Below, one piece after another: positions 1 through 8,848 of a DNA stretch of 57,423 nucleotides (its first letter is position 1; each line of letters starts with the position of its first letter). The stretch spans positions 1 through 57,423 of the forward strand of contig NZ_LSJI01000099.1 of assembly GCF_001557235.1 (NCBI RefSeq), in the 5' to 3' direction. The notes under the pieces were generated by a model that worked only from the letters and a program-made list of their open reading frames with translations, searched no databases and had not been told where the DNA came from. Position numbers and translations under genes: made by a program. Source of the stretch: Phenylobacterium sp. CCH9-H3 (GTDB lineage: Bacteria > Pseudomonadota > Alphaproteobacteria > Caulobacterales > Caulobacteraceae).

Positions 1-1
1 G

Positions 2-871
2 CCGGGCGCCGACACCCTCTCCGGCGAGGCCGGCCGCGACCTCTTGCAGGGCAATGGCGGCGACGACCTGCTGAGCGGCGGCGAAGGCGCCGACAGCCTC
101 TATGGCGGCCAGGGCAACGATGTCATCTACGCCAGCCGCGACGTCGGCGGCGTGGCGGGCGAGGCCGGGGACTGGGCCAACGGCAACCTGGGCGACGACG
201 AGATCGTGGGCGGCCAGGGCGCCGACACCCTGCTGGGCGGGCAAGGCAACGACGTCATCGGCGGCGGCGACGGGGCGGACTTCCTGTCCGGCGACCGCGG
301 CGACGACGACCTCATGGGCGGCATGGGGAACGACACCCTGAACGGCGGCGACGGGAACGATATCCTCAGCGGCGGCTTCGGCGCGGATTCGCTGAGCGGC
401 GGCGACGGGAGCGACCAGCTCGTCAGCCAGGGGCCCGAAGCCTCCACCCTCAGCGGCGGCGCGGGCGCCGACACCATCGTCTCCGGCGGCGCGGGCCGCG
501 ACGTGATCCTGGGCGGCGACGGCCGCGACCGTTTCGAGATCGTGGCCAAGACCGCGCCCTCGGCCGGCGTCGAGGCCGAGATCCGCGATTGGGAAGCCGG
601 CGACACCCTGCACTTCCCGCAGGTCAGCATCCTTGGCGCCAGCTCGATCCTGCCGCTCAGCTACTCCGAGTTCGCGGCGGCCGACTATGCGACGGCGCTG
701 TCGATCGCCAACGAACACATCTCGGCCTCGGGCGCGGTCTATGTGGCCGCCCAGGTCGGAAGCGACGTCTACGTCTTCGCCGACAATGGCGATCCGGCGG
801 ACGGCGCCGACGTCTCCATCCTGCTCGTCGGCCGCACCCTGGCCGACATCGCCCTCACCAATTTCGCCTGA
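2..871 (+). CDS. RTX / haemolysin-type calcium-binding protein, C-terminal part (5' end outside window)
   Basis: The frame is open from the first bases of the window, so this is the tail of a longer protein. The visible 289 residues begin with at least eight glycine- and aspartate-rich nonapeptides of the type GGxGxDxLx, seen as GGEGADSLY, GGQGNDVIG, GGMGNDTLN and GGDGNDILS. In RTX proteins these form a calcium-binding beta-roll. After the repeats comes a segment of roughly 120 residues without repeats, starting near DWEAGDTLHF, which resembles the C-terminal region of RTX proteins that carries the type I secretion signal. The likely fate is export by a TolC-dependent ABC system, with calcium-driven folding outside the cell. 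No T1SS genes are in the window, and the catalytic or adhesive N-terminal part cannot be seen, so the activity is unknown. Confidence 0.85.
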   Translation, partial: PGADTLSGEAGRDLLQGNGGDDLLSGGEGADSLYGGQGNDVIYASRDVGGVAGEAGDWANGNLGDDEIVGGQGADTLLGGQGNDVIGGGDGADFLSGDRGDDDLMGGMGNDTLNGGDGNDILSGGFGADSLSGGDGSDQLVSQGPEASTLSGGAGADTIVSGGAGRDVILGGDGRDRFEIVAKTAPSAGVEAEIRDWEAGDTLHFPQVSILGASSILPLSYSEFAAADYATALSIANEHISASGAVYVAAQVGSDVYVFADNGDPADGADVSILLVGRTLADIALTNFA

Positions 872-924
872 GGCGCCGCCCTCGGCCAACTGGCTCTGGA
901 GAGAGGGGCTCCCGGCGGGTTTGA

Positions 925-2190
<1,266 letters not shown>

Positions 2191-2337
2191 GACAGCCGGC
2201 GACGGGCGTTGCCCCGGCGCGAGCTGTCAGGCCGGGCCCTGGCGCACCATATCCCGCGGGAGCGTCGGAGCCCGACCGCGAACCGACAGCCCGACAGCCT
2301 CCGCGGCCGGGCGCCGGCGCTCACCTGCTGGGGGCGC

Positions 2338-2574
2338 TCAGTGCTTCTCGCGCCACGCCGCCTTGGCGGCGTCCTTGGTGATGTTCAGGCAGACCTTGTC
2401 GTCCTGGATGGTCTCGACCCAGGTCAGCGGGATCAGGTGGTGCTTGAAGCCGGAGCCGAAATCCAGCTTGGCCAGCTCGATCTCGGCGCCCATGACGTGG
2501 TCCACCTTGCCCACGTGGCCGCCGTCGGACCCGACGACTTCCATGTGCTCGCGGATTTGAGAGGCCTCAATCAT
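2338..2574 (-). CDS. DUF2171 domain protein
   Basis: This is a 78-residue soluble protein matching the DUF2171 family, a small PRC-barrel-like beta protein of unknown biochemical role. Recognisable segments are IREHMEVVGSDGGHVGKVD, near the N-terminus, and HLIPLTWVE. ATG 2574 is chosen over the longer frame because GAGGAGA lies just upstream and the family begins here. The gene is divergent from the DUF4169 gene, and the 60 bases between them hold a possible EcfG-type stress promoter (2611-2635). That would suit a stress-induced protein, but the role is inferred. Confidence 0.82.
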   Translation of the reverse strand: MIEASQIREHMEVVGSDGGHVGKVDHVMGAEIELAKLDFGSGFKHHLIPLTWVETIQDDKVCLNITKDAAKAAWREKH

Positions 2575-2610
2575 ACTCGTCTCCTCGTCTTCGATCTCGG
2601 GGGACGGGGT

Positions 2611-2635
2611 AACGGGCGTCAGGCGCGAGGGTTCA
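2611..2635 (-). promoter_or_regulatory. Possible EcfG/SigT-type promoter of the DUF2171 gene
   Basis: On the minus strand, TGAAC (2635-2631) is followed by a 16-base spacer and CGTT (2614-2611). The alphaproteobacterial general-stress consensus is GGAAC-N16-CGTT, so only the first base differs. The -10 element lies 37 bases before the DUF2171 start. The -35 element shares a base with the ATG of the divergent DUF4169 gene. Confidence 0.4.
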
Positions 2636-2811
2636 TGGCCGAGCTGATCAACCTCAACAAGGCGCGCAAGGCCAAGGCGCGGGCGGCGCACAAGGCGCAG
2701 GCCGCCGAGAACCGCGTCAGGTTCGGCCAGACCAAGGGTCAGAAGGACGTGGCCCGGCTCGACGCCGAGCGGGCCCGGCGCGAGCTCGATGGCAAGAAGC
2801 GCGAGGATTAG
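2635..2811 (+). CDS. DUF4169 family small basic protein
   Basis: This is a 58-residue, strongly charged protein (many K, R, A, E) beginning MAELINLNKARKAKARA, the hallmark of DUF4169 proteins common in alphaproteobacteria. It has no signal peptide or membrane segment and is probably mostly helical. ATG 2635 was chosen because the family signature starts there; the frame upstream is only an open antisense to DUF2171. Function is unknown. The stop overlaps the stop of the convergent coq4-like gene by four bases (TTAG, 2808-2811). Confidence 0.8.
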   Translation: MAELINLNKARKAKARAAHKAQAAENRVRFGQTKGQKDVARLDAERARRELDGKKRED

Positions 2812-3575
2812 GCCGCCTTCGGCACCGCGCGGTCGCGCGCCTCGGCGGGGATGGAATCGTAGATCGTCGCCGGCGTGATGCCCAGGCGCGCGCGGGCGGC
2901 CTCCAGCGGCTCACGCATCAGCCGCTCGTAGTCCTCGCCCAGCAGCCACTTGGCGGCCTTGCCGCGCTGATAGCCCTGCCAGATCGCCTTCACATACGGA
3001 TGGCTCCGGTCCTTGCCGGCCCGCGAGGCGGCGCCGAAGGCGATCAGCGCCCAGCCCAGGCCCTTGGTCTGGGCGTAGGAGAACGCCACCAGGCAGGCCT
3101 CGCCCAGGGCGTCGCGGTGATAGCCCGACAGGATGTGCCAGATGTCGTGCACGTCGCGGGTGCGGCGGCCGAACCAGGCATAGGGGTGCGGCTCGTCGAT
3201 CTCCGCTCCTCGCCCCTCGCGGCTGATGTCGGCCAGGCCGTCGGCCGAGAGCTGCTCGGTGCGGATGAAGGTGCGATAGGCGGCGCCGACGCTGCCCTCG
3301 GGCAGGCTGTCGAGCCAGGCGTCGTCCATCAGCTTCTCGGCGAATTCCTCGCGCTCGAAGGCGATCCGCCCGCCCTCCGGCGTGGCCAGCAGGCGCTGGT
3401 AGCCCTTGGCCGTCGACGAGCCGTTCAGGGCGCGCATGATTTCAAACACCTGGCGGGTGTCTTCCTTGTCGGCCAGCAGGCGCTGCAGCGAGCGCCAGGC
3501 ATGCCCCCAGTCGAGCTTCGTCGACATGGGACGAGGTTCGGGGCGGAAGTCGGCGGTGTCGGCGGTCATGGCCAT
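2808..3575 (-). CDS. Coq4 family ubiquinone-biosynthesis protein
   Basis: This 255-residue protein belongs to the Coq4 family. The diagnostic metal-binding motif HDxxH-x11-E is complete: HDIWH at residues 143-147 and E159, within HDIWHILSGYHRDALGE. Eukaryotic COQ4 supports the late steps of ubiquinone synthesis, and work on the family points to oxidative decarboxylation at ring carbon C1. Alphaproteobacterial homologues are common, but their exact task is less certain. The protein looks soluble or peripherally membrane-bound. ATG 3575 and an ATG two codons later are both possible starts. No other coq/ubi gene is adjacent. Confidence 0.88.
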   Translation of the reverse strand: MAMTADTADFRPEPRPMSTKLDWGHAWRSLQRLLADKEDTRQVFEIMRALNGSSTAKGYQRLLATPEGGRIAFEREEFAEKLMDDAWLDSLPEGSVGAAYRTFIRTEQLSADGLADISREGRGAEIDEPHPYAWFGRRTRDVHDIWHILSGYHRDALGEACLVAFSYAQTKGLGWALIAFGAASRAGKDRSHPYVKAIWQGYQRGKAAKWLLGEDYERLMREPLEAARARLGITPATIYDSIPAEARDRAVPKAA

Positions 3576-3682
3576 AGGTGGGAAGCCCTTGGGTCAGCGT
3601 CGTCGGCCTAAAAATGACGCCCCCGTCATCTTTTTGCAAGAGGCTGGATGAACATGTGAACTCGTGTTGGTAAACAGGCCCC

Positions 3683-3895
3683 ATGGCCAGTTTGAAAAAG
3701 CGCTCCGTCCTCCTCTCCGGCCACGCGACCTCCATCGCCCTGGAGCCCGAGTTCTGGGCGGTCCTCGACGAGATGGCCGAAGTCCGCGGCTCCAGCCTGG
3801 CCGCCCTGATCGTCAGCGTCGATCGCGGCCGCGGCGAGCGCCCCCTCGCCTCCGCCTGCCGCGTCGCGGCCCTGACCTACGCCCGGGGCGGCTAG
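3683..3895 (+). CDS. Ribbon-helix-helix domain protein
   Basis: This is a 70-residue protein matching the small ribbon-helix-helix (RHH_4-like) family of alphaproteobacteria. A basic beta strand (KKRSVLLSGHATSIALE) is followed by two short helices (FWAVLDEMAEVRG and SLAALIVSVD). Members are presumed dimeric DNA-binding proteins, and the target is unknown. No toxin gene is adjacent, so an antitoxin role is not supported. Its TAG stop shares the tetramer CTAG (3892-3895) with the stop of the opposing gene. Confidence 0.8.
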   Translation: MASLKKRSVLLSGHATSIALEPEFWAVLDEMAEVRGSSLAALIVSVDRGRGERPLASACRVAALTYARGG

Positions 3896-4623
3896 GGCGC
3901 CGGCAGCGCGGTCCGCAGCCAGGTCTCCATGTCCACCAGCCGCGGCTCGTCCTTCAGCCCTTCTCGGAAGGCGCCCAGGTTCCGGTAGCTGGCCAGCACC
4001 AGGATCCGCTTGCCGGGATGAGCCGCGATCGCCTCCCGGGTCCGATCGACCATGTAGCCGTCCCATGCGTCCTGGCTCCTTTCGAAGGCCGGGCCGCCCA
4101 GCTGCGCCTGGGCCAGGCCCTGCGCTCGGACGAGATCGATGGTGACGGCGTCATGGGCGTCTGCGGGATGGCGCCAGTGGTCCTGCAGCACCGTAGACAG
4201 CGCCCGGCCGAGGCGGGTCATGTAGGCGTCGGCCTCGGGCTTCCGTTTCGCGAAGTCCCCGAACAGCCGGCCCGCCTCCCCAGTCATCGCGGCGAAGGCC
4301 TCGCCGCCCGGCTCCATGGGCAGCGCCGTCGCCGGGCGTGCAGCGAGATAGGGCCAGACCACCGCCGGATACTCGGGCCGCCCCTGCGTCTCCTTGCGCG
4401 CTTCCAGTTCGTCCGGGCGCACCTCTAGGACCATCACCTCGGGCCGGACGGTTTCGATGATCCGGCGCAGGTGGTCGAACGTGAACGACGGTTCGGTGGT
4501 ATGCAGGCGCTGGATCGCGCCCACCACATAGACGCCGTCGGGCGGCGGCGCGGCGGCGTGGAGCTGACTGGAGAGACCGGCGGCGAAGGCCAGGGCGAGG
4601 CATGCGAGGCGAAGCTGTTTCAT
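3892..4623 (-). CDS. Exported protein, weakly TraB/ChaN-like
   Basis: This 243-residue protein begins with a clear Sec signal peptide (MKQLRLACLALAFAAGLSS, cleavage near HAAA). The mature part opens with VYVVGAIQRLH and continues with PEVMVLEVRPDELEAR, a layout reminiscent of the TraB/PrgY/ChaN fold, where an early GxxH segment and an E-rich strand form the metal site. Near the end, PGKRILVLASYRN sits where that family carries a conserved G-H pair, which is missing here. Any hydrolase activity is therefore doubtful. The gene follows the LytTR regulator on the same strand with a 75-base gap and may be co-transcribed with it. I do not recognise a specific function. Confidence 0.7.
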   Translation of the reverse strand: MKQLRLACLALAFAAGLSSQLHAAAPPPDGVYVVGAIQRLHTTEPSFTFDHLRRIIETVRPEVMVLEVRPDELEARKETQGRPEYPAVVWPYLAARPATALPMEPGGEAFAAMTGEAGRLFGDFAKRKPEADAYMTRLGRALSTVLQDHWRHPADAHDAVTIDLVRAQGLAQAQLGGPAFERSQDAWDGYMVDRTREAIAAHPGKRILVLASYRNLGAFREGLKDEPRLVDMETWLRTALPAP

Positions 4624-4698
4624 GCCTCCCGTTCGCCGGCCTGGCGGCGCGCTGGAAGCCGCCGATCCGCGAGCGGGACCGCCCGAGTGACGAGCGGG

Positions 4699-5499
4699 TC
4701 AGCGCCCGTTCAACAGGGCCGACAGGCCGTCGCGATAGCGCCGGCTGAGCCGCAGGCCCTGCCCCGAGCTCAGCCGCACCTCGGCGTCGCCCCGCCCCAG
4801 GCTGCGCACGCCGACGATCCGATCCAGCCGGACAATGGCCCGCCGATGGATGCGCACGAAACGGTCCCGCGGCAGCCGCACCGCCAGCGAGGCCAGCGAC
4901 TCGTCCAGCAGCACCGCCCCGTCCGCCGTGTGGGCCTCGGCATAGTTGCCCGCCGCCTCGATCCATTCGACCGCGTCCAGCGGCACGATCCGCACCGCGC
5001 CCCGGCTGCGGGCGCGCAGGACCTCGGTCGCCTTCGGGACGGCCCGCCGCTCGCGCCGGGGCGCCAGCAGCCCCACCGTGACGACGCTCGCGTAGAGGAT
5101 GGCGTTGGTCCCCAGGTTGCGGACGAACATCCGCTCGCCCATCGCCCACCGGTCGGGAATTCGCCCGCCATCGTTGTAGACCGGCCACCAGAGGAGGGCG
5201 AAGAGGCCCACGTGCAGGGCCGACACGAGCAGGAGACCCGCGGCGTAGGCGGCCCACCGTTGCGCCAAGCTCCAGCGCGACTCCTCGATGCGCCGCACGG
5301 CCGCCAGAATGGGCGCGGTCAGCAGCGCCCAGATCGAGAAGATGGCGAAGGCGTAGCCCAGGGACGGCCACCACGCCTGGCGCCCCCCACTGGTCAGATA
5401 GCCCTGCGTCGCGAGCAGGATCGCCACGGCCGACCAGACGAGCATCATCAAGCCGGCGAGGCGAAGCGAGCCCGAAACGCGGAGAGCTTGCGGCGTCAT
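4699..5499 (-). CDS. Membrane-anchored LytTR-domain transcriptional regulator
   Basis: This 266-residue protein has about four hydrophobic helices in its first 150 residues (for example RLAGLMMLVWSAVAILLA and AAGLLLVSALHVGLFALLWW). They are followed by a C-terminal LytTR DNA-binding domain from about residue 170, with VRIVPLDAVEWIEAAGNY, RIHRRAIVRLDRIV and the terminal LRLSRRYRDGL. It has no receiver domain. LytTR proteins bind direct repeats upstream of targets. Fusing the domain to a membrane module suggests one-component signalling from the membrane. Genes before and after it on the same strand are likely partners or targets. Confidence 0.88.
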   Translation of the reverse strand: MTPQALRVSGSLRLAGLMMLVWSAVAILLATQGYLTSGGRQAWWPSLGYAFAIFSIWALLTAPILAAVRRIEESRWSLAQRWAAYAAGLLLVSALHVGLFALLWWPVYNDGGRIPDRWAMGERMFVRNLGTNAILYASVVTVGLLAPRRERRAVPKATEVLRARSRGAVRIVPLDAVEWIEAAGNYAEAHTADGAVLLDESLASLAVRLPRDRFVRIHRRAIVRLDRIVGVRSLGRGDAEVRLSSGQGLRLSRRYRDGLSALLNGR

Positions 5500-5523
5500 C
5501 CCCTTCCCTTCGCACGTCGCCGG

Positions 5524-5742
5524 CTACTTCGGAACCGGGACCGGCGCGTCGGGGATGCGCGGCGCGTCCGGCAGCCGGGGCGGCGCGATCGCGGGGAGGC
5601 CGTCCGCGGCCCTGAGGGCAGCCTCGGCCACCTTGCCGGCGCCGATCCGCCCCTGCCAGGCATACCAGAGCAGCCCAATCGCCAGCATGGCCACTACGCC
5701 GGCGGCGAAGGCGATCCAGGGGCTGGTGTGGCGCGCGGCCAT
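5524..5742 (-). CDS. Small single-pass membrane protein
   Basis: This is a 72-residue protein with one transmembrane helix at about residues 9-28 (WIAFAAGVVAMLAIGLLWYA) and a proline-rich tail (APPRLPDAPRIPDAPVPVPK). It ends 24 bases before the LytTR gene on the same strand and is probably first in that operon. No family recognised. The proline-rich tail could be periplasmic or could contact a partner protein. Confidence 0.65.
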   Translation of the reverse strand: MAARHTSPWIAFAAGVVAMLAIGLLWYAWQGRIGAGKVAEAALRAADGLPAIAPPRLPDAPRIPDAPVPVPK

Positions 5743-5784
5743 GACGGTTTCGAAACGGATCTCGCGACCTCGCCGTTCCGCCCC

Positions 5785-5812
5785 TTAAGCCCGCAAGCCT
5801 TTGTGCTACATA
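5785..5812 (+). promoter_or_regulatory. Possible housekeeping promoter of uvrD, close to the start codon
   Basis: GCTACATA (5805-5812) matches the Caulobacter-type -10 consensus GCTANAWC at all but the last base. A poor -35 match, TTAAGCC (5785-5791), lies 13 bases upstream. The predicted transcription start falls at or within a few bases of ATG 5820, so the mRNA could be nearly leaderless. There is no Shine-Dalgarno sequence before this ATG, which fits. Confidence 0.4.
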
Positions 5813-5819
5813 TGTTCCG

Positions 5820-8147
5820 ATGTCCTCGTTCGAATCCTCCGACCTCCCCTCGCCTCGCATCAGCGACCTCGCGCGCGTCGACGCCCGGCCGGCCGACTAT
5901 CTGGCGGGTCTGAACCCCGAACAGCGCGAGGCGGTGGAGGCGGTGGACGGCCCGGTGCTGGTGCTGGCCGGCGCGGGCACGGGCAAGACCAAGGTGCTGA
6001 CCACCCGCCTGGCGCACATACTGGCCAGCGGACGGGCCAAGCCGTGGGAGCTGCTGGCCGTCACCTTCACAAACAAGGCCGCGCGCGAGATGCGCGAGCG
6101 GATCGCCCACATCATCGGCCCGTCGGCCGAGGGGCTGCGCTGGCTGGGGACCTTCCACTCGGTGGCGGCCCAGATCCTGCGCCGGCACGCCGAGCTCGTG
6201 GGGCTGAAGTCCAACTACACCATCCTCGACACCGACGATCAGGAGCGTCTGATCAAGCAGGTGCTGGAGGCCGAGAACATCGACACCAAGCGCTGGACGC
6301 CCAAGGCGCTGGCCGGCCTGATCGACCACTGGAAGAACCGCGGCTGGCGTCCCGACCAACTGCCGTCCGCCGAGGCCCAGGCCTTCGCCAACGGCAAGGG
6401 CCAAGCGCTGTACCGCCTCTACCAGGAGCGGATGCGCATCCTGAACGCCTGCGACTTCGGCGACCTCTTGCTGCACAACCTGACCATCTTCGTCAGCCAG
6501 CCGGACGTGCTGGCCGAGTACCACAACCGCTTCAAGTACCTCCTGGTGGACGAGTACCAGGACACCAACGTCGCCCAGTACCTGTGGCTGCGGCTGCTGG
6601 CGCAGAAGAGCCAGAACCTCTGCTGTGTCGGCGACGACGACCAGTCCATCTACGGCTGGCGTGGCGCCGAGGTGGACAACATCCTGCGCTTCGAGCGGGA
6701 CTTCCCAGGCGCGAAGGTCGTGCGGCTGGAGCGCAACTACCGCTCCACCAGCCACATCCTGGCCGCCGCCTCCGGCCTGATCGCCGCCAACAAGGGGCGC
6801 CTCGGCAAGACCCTCTGGACCGACAGCCAGGAAGGCCAGAAGGTCGTGGTCCGCGGCATCTGGGATGGCGACGCCGAGAGCCGCCTGATCGCCGACGAGG
6901 TGGAGAAGGCCCGGCGGGCCGGCCGCCAGTACCGCGACATCGCCATCCTGGTCCGCGCCTCGTTCCAGATGCGGTCATTCGAAGAACGATTCGTGATGCT
7001 GCAGATTCCCTATGTGGTGATCGGCGGCCCGCGGTTCTTCGAACGGGCCGAGATCCGCGACGCCATCGCCTATCTGCGGCTGATCCAGTCCGAGGACGAC
7101 GACCTGGCCTTCGAGCGGATCGTCAACACGCCCAAGCGCGGCATCGGCGACACCACCGTCCAGAAGCTGTTGCAGATCGCCCGTCTGAACGGCGTCCCGG
7201 CCAGCACGGCGGCCCGCCAGCTGGTGCTGACCGACGAACTGGCGGCCAAGACCCGCACGTCCCTCGCGAACTTCCTGCGCGACCTCGACCGATGGCGCGG
7301 CCAGGCCGAGCACATCCATCATGCGCGCCTCATGGAGGCGGTGTTGGAGGAGAGCGGCTATACCGACATGCTGAAGCTGGACCGCTCGCCCCAGGCCCAG
7401 GGCCGGCTGGAGAACCTCAAGGAACTGGTCCAGTCCATGGGGAACTACGAGACCCTCCAGGCCTACCTGGAGCACGTCTCCCTGGTGATGGACCTCGAGC
7501 GCGGGCCCCAGGCCGATAGCGTCCAGATCATGACCCTGCACCAGGCCAAGGGCCTGGAGTTCCCGCTCGTCTTCCTGCCGGGCTGGGAGGAAGGCGTCTT
7601 CCCGTCCCAGCGCAGCATGGACGAGAAGGGCGAGAAGGGCCTGGAGGAGGAGCGGCGGCTGGCCTACGTGGGCATCACCCGCGCCCGCGAGGAGGCGCGG
7701 ATCTCCTTCGCCGCCAACCGCCAGGTCTATGGCCGCTGGACCAGCCAGCTCCCCAGTCGGTTCGTCGACGAACTGCCGCCCGCCAACGTCGAGGCCAGCT
7801 CCGAGACCGGTTACTATGGCGGCGGCCCGGGCATGCAGCAGCACGGTTCGCGCTGGGACGCCGACCCGGACTTCGGCGGCGGCTACGCCTCGCCCGGCTG
7901 GCGCAGGGCCCAGGCCAACCAGTACCGCGGCAGCCACCTGGGCCGGCAGGCGGTGATCGAAGGCGACGGGCGCCTGGTCGCGGTGTCGGAAAGCTCCGCC
8001 GCCAGCGACTACAAGCGCGGCGATCGGGTCTTCCATCTCAAGTTCGGCTACGGCGCGGTGCGCGGCGTCGAGGGCAACAAGCTCACCGTGAACTTCGACA
8101 AGGCCGGAGAGAAGAAGGTCATCGACAGTTTCGTCGAGAAAGCCTGA
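5820..8147 (+). CDS. uvrD: UvrD/PcrA-type ATP-dependent 3'-5' DNA helicase
   Basis: This is a 775-residue superfamily 1A helicase used in nucleotide-excision and mismatch repair and for clearing proteins from DNA. The motifs are complete and in order: Q-motif LNPEQREAV, Walker A AGAGTGKT (about residues 50-57), Walker B LVDEYQDTN (about 242), motif III GDDDQSIYGWRGA (about 271), motif IV RNYRS, motif V TLHQAKGLEFPLVFLPG, and motif VI EERRLAYVGITRARE (about 610). The C-terminal 45 residues (YKRGDRVFHLKFGYGAV onward) are the Tudor-like domain that contacts RNA polymerase in UvrD/PcrA. The first 30 residues before the Q-motif are a non-conserved extension. The gene is monocistronic as far as can be seen. 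Confidence 0.95.
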   Translation: MSSFESSDLPSPRISDLARVDARPADYLAGLNPEQREAVEAVDGPVLVLAGAGTGKTKVLTTRLAHILASGRAKPWELLAVTFTNKAAREMRERIAHIIGPSAEGLRWLGTFHSVAAQILRRHAELVGLKSNYTILDTDDQERLIKQVLEAENIDTKRWTPKALAGLIDHWKNRGWRPDQLPSAEAQAFANGKGQALYRLYQERMRILNACDFGDLLLHNLTIFVSQPDVLAEYHNRFKYLLVDEYQDTNVAQYLWLRLLAQKSQNLCCVGDDDQSIYGWRGAEVDNILRFERDFPGAKVVRLERNYRSTSHILAAASGLIAANKGRLGKTLWTDSQEGQKVVVRGIWDGDAESRLIADEVEKARRAGRQYRDIAILVRASFQMRSFEERFVMLQIPYVVIGGPRFFERAEIRDAIAYLRLIQSEDDDLAFERIVNTPKRGIGDTTVQKLLQIARLNGVPASTAARQLVLTDELAAKTRTSLANFLRDLDRWRGQAEHIHHARLMEAVLEESGYTDMLKLDRSPQAQGRLENLKELVQSMGNYETLQAYLEHVSLVMDLERGPQADSVQIMTLHQAKGLEFPLVFLPGWEEGVFPSQRSMDEKGEKGLEEERRLAYVGITRAREEARISFAANRQVYGRWTSQLPSRFVDELPPANVEASSETGYYGGGPGMQQHGSRWDADPDFGGGYASPGWRRAQANQYRGSHLGRQAVIEGDGRLVAVSESSAASDYKRGDRVFHLKFGYGAVRGVEGNKLTVNFDKAGEKKVIDSFVEKA

Positions 8148-8197
8148 GCCGGCTGCTCGACCAGCAACCTTTCCGGTTCTGGCACGTATCTCCGCCC

Positions 8198-8683
8198 ATG
8201 CGGAACCTGATCCGGAACCGGGACCTCAAGACCCTCCTCAGCGGCGTGTCGATCGCGGCGGCCGCCGGCCTGGTCATGGGCGCGGCGCTCTACCCCGACC
8301 TGGACGAGGACGAGATCCGCGGCCCTCAGATCCTTCTGAGCGGCGGCGGCCCCCGCGGCGAGGCGCCCGTGAGCGACGCCGGCATCGGCGTCTACGCCGG
8401 CCGAGTTCCCGACTACGTCATCGGCACCGACGCGCTGAAGCCGCCGCAACATCAGGTCCTCGCCTATGAGGACCGCGCGGAACCCGAGCTCGCGGACACC
8501 GGCGAGACCGGAGACGTCATGGCCTACGAAGCGCCGCCCGAGATCCAGCCTGCCCGCTGGCACGACGAGCCGCGCGAGCCTTCGCGCTATCCGTCCGAGC
8601 ACGGCAACGCGGTCCACGAAGCCGATCTGGCGATCCTCGACGAGTATGGTGCGGGCGGTCGGACTCGAACCGACACTCCGTGA
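8198..8683 (+). CDS. Hypothetical protein with N-terminal membrane anchor; 3' end overlaps tRNA-Leu
   Basis: This is a 161-residue frame. A hydrophobic segment at about residues 13-33 (LLSGVSIAAAAGLVMGAALY) is followed by an acidic, proline-rich, probably disordered region. The last eleven codons (GAGGRTRTDTP) are read from the antisense strand of tRNA-Leu and are an accident of the tRNA sequence, so the frame has no stop of its own before entering the tRNA gene. The first 145 or so residues look like real coding sequence. No family recognised. It starts 50 bases after uvrD. Confidence 0.6.
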   Translation: MRNLIRNRDLKTLLSGVSIAAAAGLVMGAALYPDLDEDEIRGPQILLSGGGPRGEAPVSDAGIGVYAGRVPDYVIGTDALKPPQHQVLAYEDRAEPELADTGETGDVMAYEAPPEIQPARWHDEPREPSRYPSEHGNAVHEADLAILDEYGAGGRTRTDTP

Positions 8684-8733
8684 CCGGATGCGGATTTTAA
8701 GTCCGCTGCGTCTACCAGTTCCGCCACGCCCGC
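8647..8733 (-). tRNA. tRNA-Leu (anticodon UAA), CCA encoded
   Basis: An 87-nt type II tRNA on the minus strand. The acceptor arm GCGGGCG (8733-8727) pairs with CGCCCGC (8657-8651), followed by discriminator A and encoded CCA (8649-8647). The anticodon stem GCGGA/TCCGC closes the loop CTTAAAA, giving anticodon TAA for UUA codons. The long variable arm and the T-loop GTTCGAGTCC are present. UUA codons should be very rare in so GC-rich a genome. Confidence 0.97.
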
Positions 8734-8848
8734 TGCGGCTGACGCGTACGACGTTTGCGGCGCTCCCGTCCACCCCGTGAGCCCGAAGCAACCGTGGCCT
8801 TGAGCTTCGGCGCGGGGCATGATGCGGCCGACTCCCAGGAGGACGCTT

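Noticed and set aside
5814..5831. Two GTTC elements at the uvrD start resembling an alphaproteobacterial LexA box
   Set aside because: The spacing is 10 bases, not the 7 of GTTC-N7-GTTC, and one element lies inside the coding region.
5824..5840. T-loop-like sequence GTTCGAATCC suggesting a tRNA
   Set aside because: It is in the first codons of uvrD and no acceptor, D or anticodon arms can be built around it.
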